In this document: piece after piece, positions 43,482 to 52,700 of the stretch
How positions within the stretch are numbered: the first letter of the stretch is position 1
Layout: every line of letters begins with the position of its first letter
Source of the DNA: NCEH01 sp002257205
GTDB taxonomy: Bacteria > Pseudomonadota > Alphaproteobacteria > Rhizobiales > Xanthobacteraceae
DNA: 64,000 bases
NCBI RefSeq assembly: GCF_043195105.1
Contig: NZ_JBAFWO010000001.1
Strand: one strand, 5' to 3'
Translations under genes and position numbers: made by a program
The notes under the pieces: generated by a model
Told to the model about the DNA's origin: nothing
Database searches by the model: none
The model's input: only the letters and a program-made list of their open reading frames with translations

Positions 43482-44402
43482 ATGCGCATTCTCGTGGTTG
43501 GGGCCGGCGCGACCGGCGGCTATTTCGGCGGACGCCTTGCCCAGGCGGGGCGCGACGTGACCTTCCTCGTGCGTGCCAAGCGCGCCGAGCGCCTGCGCGC
43601 ACGCGGCCTCCAGATCGTCAGCCCCACCGGCGATGCGACGCTTCACCCCTCCATCGTCACCGCGGATCAGATCGCGGGGCCCTATGATCTCGTGCTGCTG
43701 TCGGTGAAGGCGTTCGCCCTGGACGCAGCGCTCGCCGACGTCGCCCCGGCGATCGGCCCCGACACCATGATCCTGCCGGTGCTCAACGGCATGCGGCACA
43801 TGGATCTGCTGGCCGCCCGCTTCGGGGCCGGGCGGCTGCTTGGCGGCGTCTGCAAAATCATGGGCCGCATCGACGAAGAGGGGCGCATCGTGCAGATGAG
43901 CCCGCTGCATCAACTGACCTATGGCGAAACCGACGGCACGCGCTCGGCGCGCATCCTCGCCCTCGACGGGGTGATGCAAGGCGTCGGATTCGACGCCCGC
44001 CTCTCGGACGCCATCCTGCTCGACATGTGGGAGAAATGGGTGTTCCTCGCGAGCCTCGGCGCCATCACCTGCCTGATGCGCGGCAGCATTGGCGAAGTGG
44101 CAGCGGCGGGCGGCAAGGCTATCGCGCTCGCCATCGTGGCCGAGTGCGCCGCGATCGCCCACGCGGCGGGATACGCCCCGCGCCCGGCGTTTCTCACCGA
44201 GACCCGGGCGCAGCTGACGGCGGATGGCTCGCCCATGACCTCGTCCTTGTATCGCGATCTCAACCAGGGCCATGCGGTGGAGGCCGACCAGATCATCGGC
44301 GATCTCATCGCCCGTGCCCGCGCCAGCGCAACGCCGACGCCGCTGCTGGAGGCAGTCGGTGTCGCGCTGAAACTGTACGAGAACCGGCGCGCGCAGGCCT
44401 GA
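43482..44402 (+). CDS. 2-dehydropantoate 2-reductase family protein
   Basis: 306 residues from ATG 43482 (GGAG six bases upstream; ATG 43479 possible). Rossmann motif VGAGATGGYFGGRLAQAG and active-site SVKAF with Lys, then VLNGMRH, and SLYRDLNQGHAVEADQIIG, the C-terminal catalytic Glu region of ApbA/PanE. It makes pantoate for CoA, or a related 2-keto acid reduction. It ends just before the cobalamin riboswitch. Confidence 0.85.
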   Translation: MRILVVGAGATGGYFGGRLAQAGRDVTFLVRAKRAERLRARGLQIVSPTGDATLHPSIVTADQIAGPYDLVLLSVKAFALDAALADVAPAIGPDTMILPVLNGMRHMDLLAARFGAGRLLGGVCKIMGRIDEEGRIVQMSPLHQLTYGETDGTRSARILALDGVMQGVGFDARLSDAILLDMWEKWVFLASLGAITCLMRGSIGEVAAAGGKAIALAIVAECAAIAHAAGYAPRPAFLTETRAQLTADGSPMTSSLYRDLNQGHAVEADQIIGDLIARARASATPTPLLEAVGVALKLYENRRAQA

Positions 44403-44450
44403 GGAGGACCACCCGAAGGATGGATCACGCCGCTTGGCACCCCGTCCGGC

Positions 44451-44479
44451 TTGACGGTCCGATCGCCCTGCGTCTACCG
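44451..44479 (+). promoter_or_regulatory. Candidate promoter of the btu operon
   Basis: TTGACG (44451-44456) and TCTACC (44473-44478), 16 bp apart, place the start of transcription close to the first riboswitch helix. Confidence 0.4.
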
Positions 44480-44486
44480 TTACGAC

Positions 44487-44667
44487 GACGGTTCCCCTTG
44501 GGGATCAAAAGGGAACGCGGTGAGTCGGCACCTGGCAGCGGGGGTTGGCGAAGCCGCGGCTGCCCCCGCAACTGTAAGCGGCGAGTCCATCGTCATCAGC
44601 CACTGGGCCCTGGGCCTGGGAAGGCGACGAGTTGGGCACTGACCCGCGAGCCAGGAGACCTGCCGTC
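44487..44667 (+). ncRNA. Cobalamin riboswitch
   Basis: About 180 nt with the family's conserved pieces in order: GGGAACGCGGTG, the B12-box core GCCCCCGCAACTGTAAGCGG, CCACTGGGCCCTGGGC with GGGAAGGCG, and the closing GAGCCAGGAGACCTGCC. GACGG (44487-44491) and CCGTC (44663-44667) can close P1. It lies ~120 nt before btuB, so adenosylcobalamin binding probably blocks expression of the uptake operon (translation or termination). Confidence 0.95.
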
Positions 44668-44788
44668 AGCCGTGGTCACGCGCGTGCACATTGGGCGGGG
44701 TGTCCTGATGGTGGTTGTTCCCTGCGGCATCCTCGCCGCATGGAGGCCTCGTTCGCGGTGACGGACCACTCGTCCCGCTGAGGCCCAA

Positions 44789-46792
44789 ATGCCGTCCGCC
44801 GTAATTTTTCCCGTTCGCCGCGCCGCGCGCGCCGCCCGCCGCCCCATGCTCGCCGCCCTGATTCTCTCCTCCGCCTCCTGCGCCGCCTACGCCCAGTCGG
44901 CGCCCCCCGCCGATGGCGCATCGCAATCCATCGACCTGCCCGAGGTGGTGGTGAGCGCGACAGGCATGCCGACGCCGGCGGACCAGGTGGCCTCCTCCGT
45001 CAGCGTCGTCACCGCCGAGGATATCGAGCGCCAGCAATTGCGCACCGTTCCCCAAGTGCTTCAGTCCCTTCCGGGGCTCAATGTGGTGCAGACCGGCGGG
45101 CCGGGCGGGCAGACCTCGGTGTTCATCCGCGGCACCAATTCCAACCATGTGAAGGTGCTGGTGGATGGCATCGACGCGGGCAATCCCTCGACCCCCAACG
45201 GCGCCTTCGATTTCGGCCAATTGCTCGCCACCGATCTTGCCCGCATCGAGGTGCTGCGCGGCCCCCAGAGCGGCCTCTACGGCTCGGACGCGATCGGCGG
45301 CGTGATCTCGATCACCACCAAGAAAGGCGAGGGCCCGGCGAAGGTGTTCGGCTTCGTGGAAGGCGGCGCGCTCGGCACCTTCAACCAGGCGGCGGGGCTG
45401 AGCGGCTCGACGGAGAAGGTGGGCTATTCCTTCAACGTCACCCATTTTTCCTCGACTGAAATCCCGGTGACTCCGCCCGGCATCGTGCCGCCGGGCTATC
45501 CGATCAATGCGAACGCCTACGACAACTGGACCTATTCGACCCGCCTCGATTTCCAGATGAGCGATGCGTTCGCGGTCAATTTCGTCGCCCGCTACATCGA
45601 CAGCCGGCTCGCCTATACGCCGGATGTCTATCCGCCCCCGCTCTACGAGGGCCTTCCCGCCGCCGAGCGCTCCACCAGCCTCGCCAGCATGTTCTTCACC
45701 AAGGGCGAGGGCGTGTGGACCGCGCTCGACGGCGCGCTTAACACCACGTTCGGCGTCAGCGCCATGACCTCGTCCAACCCCACCACCGGGCCGAACACCT
45801 CGGTGAACGGCCAGTATGACGGCGACCGGCAGACCTATTATCTGCGCTCGAACCTCGCCTTCGCGCCGGGGCAGAACCTGCTGGTGGGCGTGGAGCGGCG
45901 CAACGAAGCGATGACCTCGTCCACCCAATATACCGACCTTTCCGCGAGCACCGGTGACACCGGCGCCTATGCGGAACTCCAGGGCAAGCTGGGGGATCGC
46001 TTCTTCGGCGCCGCCAACATCCGCTTCGACAGCGACGACACGTTCGGCGATCATTCCACCTATCGCCTTGCGCCCGGCTTCCTCATTCCCGAGACGGGAA
46101 CCACGCTGAAAGGCAGCTACGGCACCGGCTTCAAGGCGCCCTCGCTGTACCAGCTCTATGCCCCCAATTACGGCAATGCGGAGCTGAAGCCGGAGGAGAG
46201 CACGGGCTATGACATCGGCTTCGAGCAGGAGGTGTTCGGCGGGCGGGTGACGTTCGGCGCCACCTATTTCCACAACGACATCACCAATCTCATCAGCTAC
46301 GACCCGGTGACCTACCAGAACGTCAACATCTCCAGCGCCACGACCCAGGGCGCGGAAACCTTCGTCGCCTTCGCGGTGACTGACCGGCTGAAGCTGCGGG
46401 TGGACTACACCTATACCGAGGCCGTGGGCTACATGCCGCCCGACACCTCGTTCGGCGCCGCCTGCGCGCCGCTGACCGACACCTCCTGCACCCCGTTGCG
46501 GCGGCCGAACAACAAGGTCAGCGTCACCGCGGACTGGAACCCCACGGACGAGCTCAATCTCTCCGCCACGCTGATCTATGCTTCCGCCTGGTGGGATATC
46601 GTGCGCCTCACCAGCGATTATATCGACCAGCCGGGCTACACCGTGGTGAACGTGGCGGCGAATTACGCCCTGACAAAGCAGGCCACCCTGTTCGGGCGCA
46701 TCGACAATCTGTTCGACCAGACCTACCAGAACCCGAACGGCTTCCTTGCCCCCGGTTTCGGGGCCTATGGCGGCCTCAAATTCACCTATTGA
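44789..46792 (+). CDS. btuB: TonB-dependent vitamin B12 receptor
   Basis: 667 residues. Signal peptide ending near AYA-QSAPP; TonB box-like DLPEVVVSATG; plug domain with IRGTNSNHVKVLVDGIDAG and RIEVLRGPQSGLYGSDAIGG; a 22-strand barrel ending in the aromatic LKFTY. The riboswitch directly upstream and BtuF/C/D downstream identify cobalamin as substrate. Needs TonB-ExbBD encoded elsewhere. Confidence 0.93.
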   Translation: MPSAVIFPVRRAARAARRPMLAALILSSASCAAYAQSAPPADGASQSIDLPEVVVSATGMPTPADQVASSVSVVTAEDIERQQLRTVPQVLQSLPGLNVVQTGGPGGQTSVFIRGTNSNHVKVLVDGIDAGNPSTPNGAFDFGQLLATDLARIEVLRGPQSGLYGSDAIGGVISITTKKGEGPAKVFGFVEGGALGTFNQAAGLSGSTEKVGYSFNVTHFSSTEIPVTPPGIVPPGYPINANAYDNWTYSTRLDFQMSDAFAVNFVARYIDSRLAYTPDVYPPPLYEGLPAAERSTSLASMFFTKGEGVWTALDGALNTTFGVSAMTSSNPTTGPNTSVNGQYDGDRQTYYLRSNLAFAPGQNLLVGVERRNEAMTSSTQYTDLSASTGDTGAYAELQGKLGDRFFGAANIRFDSDDTFGDHSTYRLAPGFLIPETGTTLKGSYGTGFKAPSLYQLYAPNYGNAELKPEESTGYDIGFEQEVFGGRVTFGATYFHNDITNLISYDPVTYQNVNISSATTQGAETFVAFAVTDRLKLRVDYTYTEAVGYMPPDTSFGAACAPLTDTSCTPLRRPNNKVSVTADWNPTDELNLSATLIYASAWWDIVRLTSDYIDQPGYTVVNVAANYALTKQATLFGRIDNLFDQTYQNPNGFLAPGFGAYGGLKFTY

Positions 46793-46802
46793 GGCGGACG
46801 GA

Positions 46803-47648
46803 ATGAAACGCGCTGCGGGCCTGCTCGCTTTTCTGCTGCTCTGCGCGCCCGCCTTCGCGGGGGAGCAGAAGCCCGCGCGGATCGCGTCGCTCAATCTGTG
46901 CGCCGATGAACTGGTGCTGCGCCTCGCCGATCCGGACAAGGTCGCCTCGGTGACCTATCTGGCGCGCGACCCGCGCAGCTCCAATGTCGCCGATCTCGCA
47001 AAACGGGTCCCGGTGAACCGGGGCCTCGCCGAGGAAATCGTGCCGCTCGCGCCCGATCTCGTCATCGTCGGCGCCTTCACCACCCGCACCACCACCGCCA
47101 TGCTGAAGCATCTCGGCGTCCCGATCCTGGAACTGGGCGTGCCGGCCAGCCTGGAAGAGGCCTATGCCCAGATCCGAACCGTCGCGGACCACATCGGCGA
47201 ACCGGCGCGGGGGGAAGCGATGATCGCCGCCATGCAAAAGGATTTCGCCAGCCTGCCGCCGGTGCCCGCGCATCGCGCCTCCGCGATCGTGCTGCGGCCG
47301 AACGGCTTCACCGCCGGGCGCGGCTCCATCGTCGACGAAATCCTCGGGCGCGCCGGCTACGAGAATCTCGCCGCGCGGCTCTCCACCGACCGCCTCGGCC
47401 AGCTCAATCTGGAGGAGATCGTCGAGGCTCAGCCGGACCTGCTGGTGATCAACGGCGGCGCGGATGCCCCGCCCTCGCTGGCCGACGACCTCCTGCACCA
47501 TCCCGCCCTCGCGCCGTTCGCGGCGCAGGGGCGCACGCTGTCCCTGCCCATCCGACTTTGGACCTGCGCGGGTCCCGAACTCGCGCAAGCGGCGCAGCGC
47601 CTCGCGGCCAATCGCCTGGCGGGCACGCGCATCGGCATGGCGCGATGA
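46803..47648 (+). CDS. btuF: Cobalamin ABC transporter substrate-binding protein
   Basis: 281 residues from ATG 46803. Sec signal MKRAAGLLAFLLLCAPAFA, then a class III (BtuF/FhuD-like) binding fold: ARIASLNLCADELVLRLA, VPLAPDLVIVGAF and RAGYENLAARLSTDRLGQLN. It passes cobalamin from the periplasm to BtuCD. Its stop overlaps the btuC start. Confidence 0.88.
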   Translation: MKRAAGLLAFLLLCAPAFAGEQKPARIASLNLCADELVLRLADPDKVASVTYLARDPRSSNVADLAKRVPVNRGLAEEIVPLAPDLVIVGAFTTRTTTAMLKHLGVPILELGVPASLEEAYAQIRTVADHIGEPARGEAMIAAMQKDFASLPPVPAHRASAIVLRPNGFTAGRGSIVDEILGRAGYENLAARLSTDRLGQLNLEEIVEAQPDLLVINGGADAPPSLADDLLHHPALAPFAAQGRTLSLPIRLWTCAGPELAQAAQRLAANRLAGTRIGMAR

Positions 47649-48652
47649 CGGCGCGCGCGCATCCCGGCCACGCCGCGCTTGTGGCCGCCCTCGCCGTCCT
47701 GGTCCTGGCGCTGTTCGCGGCCTCGGCGGCGATCGGCTATTCGACCCTCGATATCTCCGCCGCCCTCGCCGACCTGATCGCCGGACGTGCAAGCCTGCCG
47801 GCGCTCGTGCTGTCGGAACTGCGGCTGCCGCGCGCCATCCTCGGCGCCACGGTGGGCTTCAGCCTCGGCATCACCGGCGCCGCGCTCCAGGGGCTCATGC
47901 GCAATCCCTTGGCCGACCCCGGCGTGGTCGGCGTATCGGGCGCGGCGGCGCTCGGCGCGGTGGTGGCGTTTTATTTCGGCCTGTCGGCCAGCTTCGCCCT
48001 CGCGCTTCCGCTCGGCGGCCTCATCGGCGCGGGCATCGCCACCGCCTTCCTGCTGATGCTGGCGCGCCGGGGGGTGGCCACGGCGACCCTGATCCTCGCC
48101 GGCGTCGCGCTCAACAGCCTGACCGGGGCCCTCACCGCGCTCGCCCTCAATCTCGCGCCCAGCCCCTATGCGGCGCTGGAAGTGGTGTTCTGGCTCATGG
48201 GCTCCTTGTCCGACCGCAGCCTTGTGCATGTGGCGCTGGCACTGCCCTTCATGATGGTGGGATGGGGCCTCGTGCTCGCCACCGGCCCCGCTTTGGATGC
48301 GCTGACACTGGGCGAGGACACGGCGACCAGCCTCGGCTTCTCCCTGTCGCGCACGCGGCTGCTGGTGGTGGGGGGCGCCGCGGCGGCGGTGGGCGCGAGC
48401 GTCGCGGTGGCTGGCGCGATCGGCTTCGTCGGGCTGGTGGTGCCCCATCTGATGCGGCCGCTGGCGGGGAACCGGCCGGGCCGCCTGCTTCTGCTGAGCG
48501 GGCTTGCCGGCGCGGCGCTGACCCTTGGCGCCGACATCGCCGTGCGGCTTATCCCGACCCGGCCTGAGCTGAAGCTCGGCGTGGTCACGGCCATCATCGG
48601 CGCGCCCTTCTTTCTGGCCATGCTGCGGCGCCTGAAAGTGGAGGGCGAATGA
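47645..48652 (+). CDS. btuC: Cobalamin ABC transporter permease
   Basis: 335 residues, about ten membrane segments of the FecCD type. Motifs: LRLPRAILGATVGFSLGITG, ALQGLMRNPLADPGVVGVSG, GAIGFVGLVVPHLMR and the C-terminal GADIAVRLIPTRPELKLG. ATGA overlaps at both ends. Assigned to cobalamin by operon context, since the family also imports siderophores and haem. Confidence 0.9.
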   Translation: MTARAHPGHAALVAALAVLVLALFAASAAIGYSTLDISAALADLIAGRASLPALVLSELRLPRAILGATVGFSLGITGAALQGLMRNPLADPGVVGVSGAAALGAVVAFYFGLSASFALALPLGGLIGAGIATAFLLMLARRGVATATLILAGVALNSLTGALTALALNLAPSPYAALEVVFWLMGSLSDRSLVHVALALPFMMVGWGLVLATGPALDALTLGEDTATSLGFSLSRTRLLVVGGAAAAVGASVAVAGAIGFVGLVVPHLMRPLAGNRPGRLLLLSGLAGAALTLGADIAVRLIPTRPELKLGVVTAIIGAPFFLAMLRRLKVEGE

Positions 48653-49440
48653 TCCTCGACGTGCTCCAGGTCAGCGTCGCGCGCGGCAAGGCCCGCGTGG
48701 TGCGCGATTTCTCCCTGAAGGCGCAGCCGGGCGAGCTGCTGGGACTCATCGGCCCCAACGGCGCTGGGAAAACCTCGCTGCTGCGCGCGCTGTGCGGGCT
48801 CGAACCGCTCGCGTGCGGCCGCGTGACCTATGGCGGCCGCACCCTGGCCGAGATCGGCCGACGCGCCGGCGGCCGCACCCTCGCTTATCTCGCGCAAGGG
48901 GGGCGGATCCACTGGCCGGTGCGGGTCGACCAGGTGGTGGCGCTCGGCCGCCTGCCGCATGGCGCGGCGCAGGTGGATGCCGCCGTGCTCCGCGCCATGG
49001 CGGCGGCGGACGTGATGCATCTGCGGGACCGGACGGCGGGCGCTCTCTCCGGCGGCGAGCGCGCCCGCGTGCTGCTTGCGCGCGCGCTGGCGGTGGAAGC
49101 GCCGGTGTTGCTGGCCGACGAGCCGGTCGCCGCGCTCGACCCCTATCACCAACTCCAGGCGATGGAGCTGCTGCGCGGCCTTGCCCGGGCCGGCACCAAT
49201 GTGGTCGTGGTGCTGCACGACCTGACCCTCGCCGCGCGCTTCTGCGACCGCCTGGCGCTGATGACCGACGGCACGCTCTTGGCGGCCGGGCCGCCCGCCG
49301 AGGTGCTCACGCCTGAACGGGTGGCAAAGGCCTATAACGTCACGGTGGAAACCGGCGTGCGCGACGGCGAGCTGTTCGTCCTGCCCTGGCGGCGCTGCGC
49401 TGCCACACCGCCCGTTCCGCAAGAGGCCCCGCGCAGCTGA
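48649..49440 (+). CDS. btuD: Cobalamin ABC transporter ATP-binding protein
   Basis: 263 residues. Walker A GPNGAGKTSLL, signature LSGGERARVLLARAL, Walker B VLLADEPVAALDP, H-loop VLHDLTLAARF. Powers BtuC import. The last gene of the riboswitch-controlled run; ~75 nt to the convergent haem oxygenase gene with no obvious terminator. Confidence 0.9.
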   Translation: MILDVLQVSVARGKARVVRDFSLKAQPGELLGLIGPNGAGKTSLLRALCGLEPLACGRVTYGGRTLAEIGRRAGGRTLAYLAQGGRIHWPVRVDQVVALGRLPHGAAQVDAAVLRAMAAADVMHLRDRTAGALSGGERARVLLARALAVEAPVLLADEPVAALDPYHQLQAMELLRGLARAGTNVVVVLHDLTLAARFCDRLALMTDGTLLAAGPPAEVLTPERVAKAYNVTVETGVRDGELFVLPWRRCAATPPVPQEAPRS

Positions 49441-49514
49441 CCGGCACCGCCCCGCGTGCGAACCCCACCCGCGCGCGGGTCGTGCTCCCGGACGGCGCCC
49501 GCGCCTGGACCCGA

Positions 49515-50114
49515 TCAGGTAAGCTCTTCGCCCACCAGATCCAGCACATGAGAGAATGCGCTTATGGTGGCCGCTTCCGCGCGGCGGTCCTCCTCGGGAG
49601 TCAGCGCGATGGCGTCGAGCGCTTCGGTGAAGCGGCGCCAGTTGAGGCCCCGCCCCTCCGGGTGGGCGGCAAGATGGCGGGCGCCGAAGCGCTCGGAGAG
49701 ATCAAGCTTGATCGCCGCCTTCAGCAGGAACGCCGCCCCCATGTTGGAGCCCTCCACCACATAGAGCCAGCCGAGCGCTTCCGGCAGCGGCAGGGCTGCC
49801 GCCGGCTCGGCGACGTCCGGGCGGGCGATCTCTGGGCGAGCGAGCCCGAGATCCAGAAGGTCGCTCTCCACCCGCGACAGCCGCTCGCGGCTGGCGAGGT
49901 CCGGCAGCAGCGCCTGGAATGCCGGCGCCGCATAGAGCGGCGCGACCCGGCGATGCAGGCGATATTGGAACCGCAGAAAGCGGGCGTAATTCTGCCGGCT
50001 GGCGAAGGGCGCCGCCTGCATCACGCTGTCGTCCACGCGCTGGTGGAAGGCGCTGGAAGTCGCGCGAAACCGCAAGATCCGGCTGGGCGCCAGCACATCC
50101 CCATCGACGCTCAT
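49515..50114 (-). CDS. Biliverdin-producing haem oxygenase
   Basis: 199 residues from ATG 50114 (GGAG upstream). Haem oxygenase fold: the proximal His in AFHQRVDDSVMQAAPF and the distal-helix motif LGWLYVVEGSNMGAAFLLK. It cleaves haem to biliverdin, CO and Fe2+. It follows the HmuR gene on the same strand by 73 nt, so it supplies iron release for imported haem. A bacteriophytochrome-linked role is possible but no phytochrome gene is nearby. Confidence 0.85.
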   Translation of the reverse strand: MSVDGDVLAPSRILRFRATSSAFHQRVDDSVMQAAPFASRQNYARFLRFQYRLHRRVAPLYAAPAFQALLPDLASRERLSRVESDLLDLGLARPEIARPDVAEPAAALPLPEALGWLYVVEGSNMGAAFLLKAAIKLDLSERFGARHLAAHPEGRGLNWRRFTEALDAIALTPEEDRRAEAATISAFSHVLDLVGEELT

Positions 50115-50187
50115 CGTCCGCACTCCGTGACCTTGCGCTGGTTCAAGACCCACGCGGCCGCCCGCCCGCGCGATCGGGAAAAGGCGT

Positions 50188-52449
50188 TCATTTCACGATC
50201 CTCGCAGGTGTGTTCGCCGCGACGGCGCCCCCGCCGAAGCGGATCGTGAGCCCGCCCTTCACCGTGAGCCCGGCGCTCGGCAGGAAGCTTTCGAACTGGG
50301 TGTATTGCTCGTTCAGCAGATTCTCGACCGAGAGCTGCATCAGCACGTTTTCCGAGGGCTGATAGCCGAGATAGGCGCTGACCAGATTGAAGCTCGGGGA
50401 CGGGTCGTAGACCGAATTGGTCGGCAAATCCTCGGCCGTCTTGGCGGCGACAGCGGTCCAGCGCAGGGCGAGGCTGAGCTTGCGCTCCATGAACCGCAGG
50501 CCGACGGTGGAGGTGATCTGGTCCGGCGGCACCGAAGCCAGCGGCTGCCCGGAGGTGGGGCCGGCGGTCGCCTTGCCGCTGCTGGTCTGGCCCGACAGGC
50601 CCGCGAACCAGCCGCCCGCATCATAATTGCCCTCGAACTCGAAGCCTTCCAGCTGCGCCTCGGCGACATTCTGGTATTGCGCGAGCGAATAGGGATTTTG
50701 AAGCGCCGCCGGGCATCGCACAAAGGAGGGCAGCGTGACCAGGCAGGAAGTCGGGCCATAGGTCACGAGGTCGATATAGTTCTCGACATCGTTACGATAG
50801 ATATTCGCCTTGATGCGAACCTTGTCACCCTTGGTGAACAAGTCGTCATACTTGATATTGACGCCAAGTTCCTTGTTCTTTCCGATTTCCGCCTGGAGGT
50901 TCGGATTCGGCACGAAGCTGAACGGCGCGGCGCCGCCGGGGAATACGGCGGGATGCGGCCCGGCGACCAGCGCTTCGGTCACGCTCGGGGCGCGGTAACC
51001 CTCGGCATAGGTACCATAGAAGGTGAACCAGGGCAGCGGCGTGAGGCCGATGGTCAGCTTTGGCGAGAGATGATCGCCGCTGTTAGTGGTGCCGTCGCCG
51101 CTCAGCTCGTAGCTGTCATAGCGTAGGCCGGCGATCGCCTGGAACCAAGTGGAATAGTTCGCCTGCCATTGCACGAACCCGCCGCCGACGCCGCGCTCGC
51201 CCGACGGGTTGTAGCCGTCGCCGAAGCCGTAATTGTCGATGTTGCTGACGTCGTCGTGGAAGTAATCGCCGCCGATGGTGACGGCATTGCGCACCACGCC
51301 CCAGTCGAAGCGGGACGTATTGTTCACGTCGAAGCCCACGGTATCGATGGTGAAGCTGCGCGGGTTCCCCACGGCGCCGGTGATGAGATTGGAACTACCG
51401 GCGACCTTGGTCTGGTCGAGGGCGACCTGGTTCCAATAGACGCTGCTGCGCCAGTCGAACAGATTGTCGTCGGGGTTCGAATATTTCCAGCTCCCCGTCA
51501 CGGTCCGGTTCGTCACGTCGGTGGCATATTGCGTCGAGGTGGGCGTAACGACACCGTCGCTGGTGGTGTAGCTGCTGTCGTAATTGAGGGCGGTCACCTT
51601 CACTTCATGGAAATCGGCGGGGCGCACCGTGACCTTCGCGATCCCGGTCCAGGTGTCGTAGCCGGAATTCTGCACCACATCGCCATTGCCGTCCTTGTAG
51701 TCGGACTGGCTGCGATAGGTGCCGCCGGCGAAGACATCGACGTTCTGCCCGATGTGCGTGGCCGCGAACAAAGAGCCGAAGCCCATGGGGCCGTTGGAGC
51801 CGAATTCGGAATTGGCCTCCACGCCCCAAGTGTTGCCGGGAAGGATGATGTCGTTGGCATCCTTGGTGCGCAGCGTCACCACGCCGCCGATGGCGCCCGA
51901 GCCGAAGATGTTCGAGACCGGCCCGCGCACCACGTCCACGCCGGCGACAAGACCCGGCTCCAAGAAGAAGCTGCCGGCCTGATTGGCATGGCCGAGCTGG
52001 GTGAAATCCTGCCGCGCGCCATCCACGATCACGGCGACACGGCCGAAATCCTGCAAGCCGCGGATATTGATGGAAGTGCCGGAGGAATTGGCGTTCTGGA
52101 GCGCCGTCGTGCCGGGCATGCCGGTGAACAGCTCCGACATCCGGCTGGCCATGAGCGGCTCAAGCTGGTCTTCGCGCAGCACGCTGACGCCGGCGAGCGT
52201 GTCGATGGCCAGTTGCTCGGTCTTGGTCGCGACCACCGTGATGGTGTCGAGCGCGAGGGCATCGTCCGGACCGGGCTGCACGATCTGCACGGGAATGCCC
52301 TGCGGGGCGACCTGGGGAACGGCTTGCGCCAGGGCACCGCTCGACCAGCCAAGGCCGGCGCAGGTGGACATCGCCGCGACCGCGACGCTGGACAACCAGG
52401 CGCGGCGCAAAACGGCGCGCTTCCGCTCTCCCGCAAGGGTGCGAGTCAT
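50188..52449 (-). CDS. hmuR: TonB-dependent haem/haemoglobin receptor
   Basis: 753 residues from ATG 52449, with AGGAG eight bases upstream; the longer open frame runs into the regulatory region. Signal peptide ending near ALA-QAVPQ. Plug domain with DTITVVATKTEQ and INIRGLQDFGRVAVIVDGAR. In the barrel, the haem-receptor motifs GYRAPSVTEAL (FRAP-like) and NPNLQAE (NPNL) flank GPHPAVF, where a haem-ligand His would lie. Assignment is also supported by the HO and HmuTUV neighbours. Confidence 0.92.
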   Translation of the reverse strand: MTRTLAGERKRAVLRRAWLSSVAVAAMSTCAGLGWSSGALAQAVPQVAPQGIPVQIVQPGPDDALALDTITVVATKTEQLAIDTLAGVSVLREDQLEPLMASRMSELFTGMPGTTALQNANSSGTSINIRGLQDFGRVAVIVDGARQDFTQLGHANQAGSFFLEPGLVAGVDVVRGPVSNIFGSGAIGGVVTLRTKDANDIILPGNTWGVEANSEFGSNGPMGFGSLFAATHIGQNVDVFAGGTYRSQSDYKDGNGDVVQNSGYDTWTGIAKVTVRPADFHEVKVTALNYDSSYTTSDGVVTPTSTQYATDVTNRTVTGSWKYSNPDDNLFDWRSSVYWNQVALDQTKVAGSSNLITGAVGNPRSFTIDTVGFDVNNTSRFDWGVVRNAVTIGGDYFHDDVSNIDNYGFGDGYNPSGERGVGGGFVQWQANYSTWFQAIAGLRYDSYELSGDGTTNSGDHLSPKLTIGLTPLPWFTFYGTYAEGYRAPSVTEALVAGPHPAVFPGGAAPFSFVPNPNLQAEIGKNKELGVNIKYDDLFTKGDKVRIKANIYRNDVENYIDLVTYGPTSCLVTLPSFVRCPAALQNPYSLAQYQNVAEAQLEGFEFEGNYDAGGWFAGLSGQTSSGKATAGPTSGQPLASVPPDQITSTVGLRFMERKLSLALRWTAVAAKTAEDLPTNSVYDPSPSFNLVSAYLGYQPSENVLMQLSVENLLNEQYTQFESFLPSAGLTVKGGLTIRFGGGAVAANTPARIVK

Positions 52450-52641
52450 TTCGTGGCTCCTGAAAAATGGCTGCTGGCTACCACCCAAGAGGGCTTTGCG
52501 GGCTCCGGTGCGCAATCGGGCGCTTTCCTCCCGCCTAAGGACTCGCTTCCATATGGTCAAGTGGATTAGCTCTAATATTGCAATGTATATAAACATGTAG
52601 CATGAGATTATCGGAATCTTGATGCGCTTCAGTCGCTCCAT

Positions 52642-52658
52642 TTTTGAATAATTCAAAA
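52642..52658. promoter_or_regulatory. Irr-box-like (iron control element) palindrome
   Basis: TTTTGAATAATTCAAAA, a perfect 17-bp palindrome centred on one A, lies in the divergent region between hmuR and hmuT. It closely resembles the rhizobial Irr/ICE consensus (TTTAGAATnATTCTAAA). It could control both directions in response to haem/iron status. The surrounding ~250 bp is unusually AT-rich. Confidence 0.6.
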
Positions 52659-52700
52659 TCGAATTCAGCTGAACGCATCTTCATCGAAGGCCTGATTGCG

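Noticed and set aside
44666..46939. 757-codon minus-strand frame opposite btuB
   Set aside because: Covers the riboswitch and btuB on the wrong strand, without motifs.
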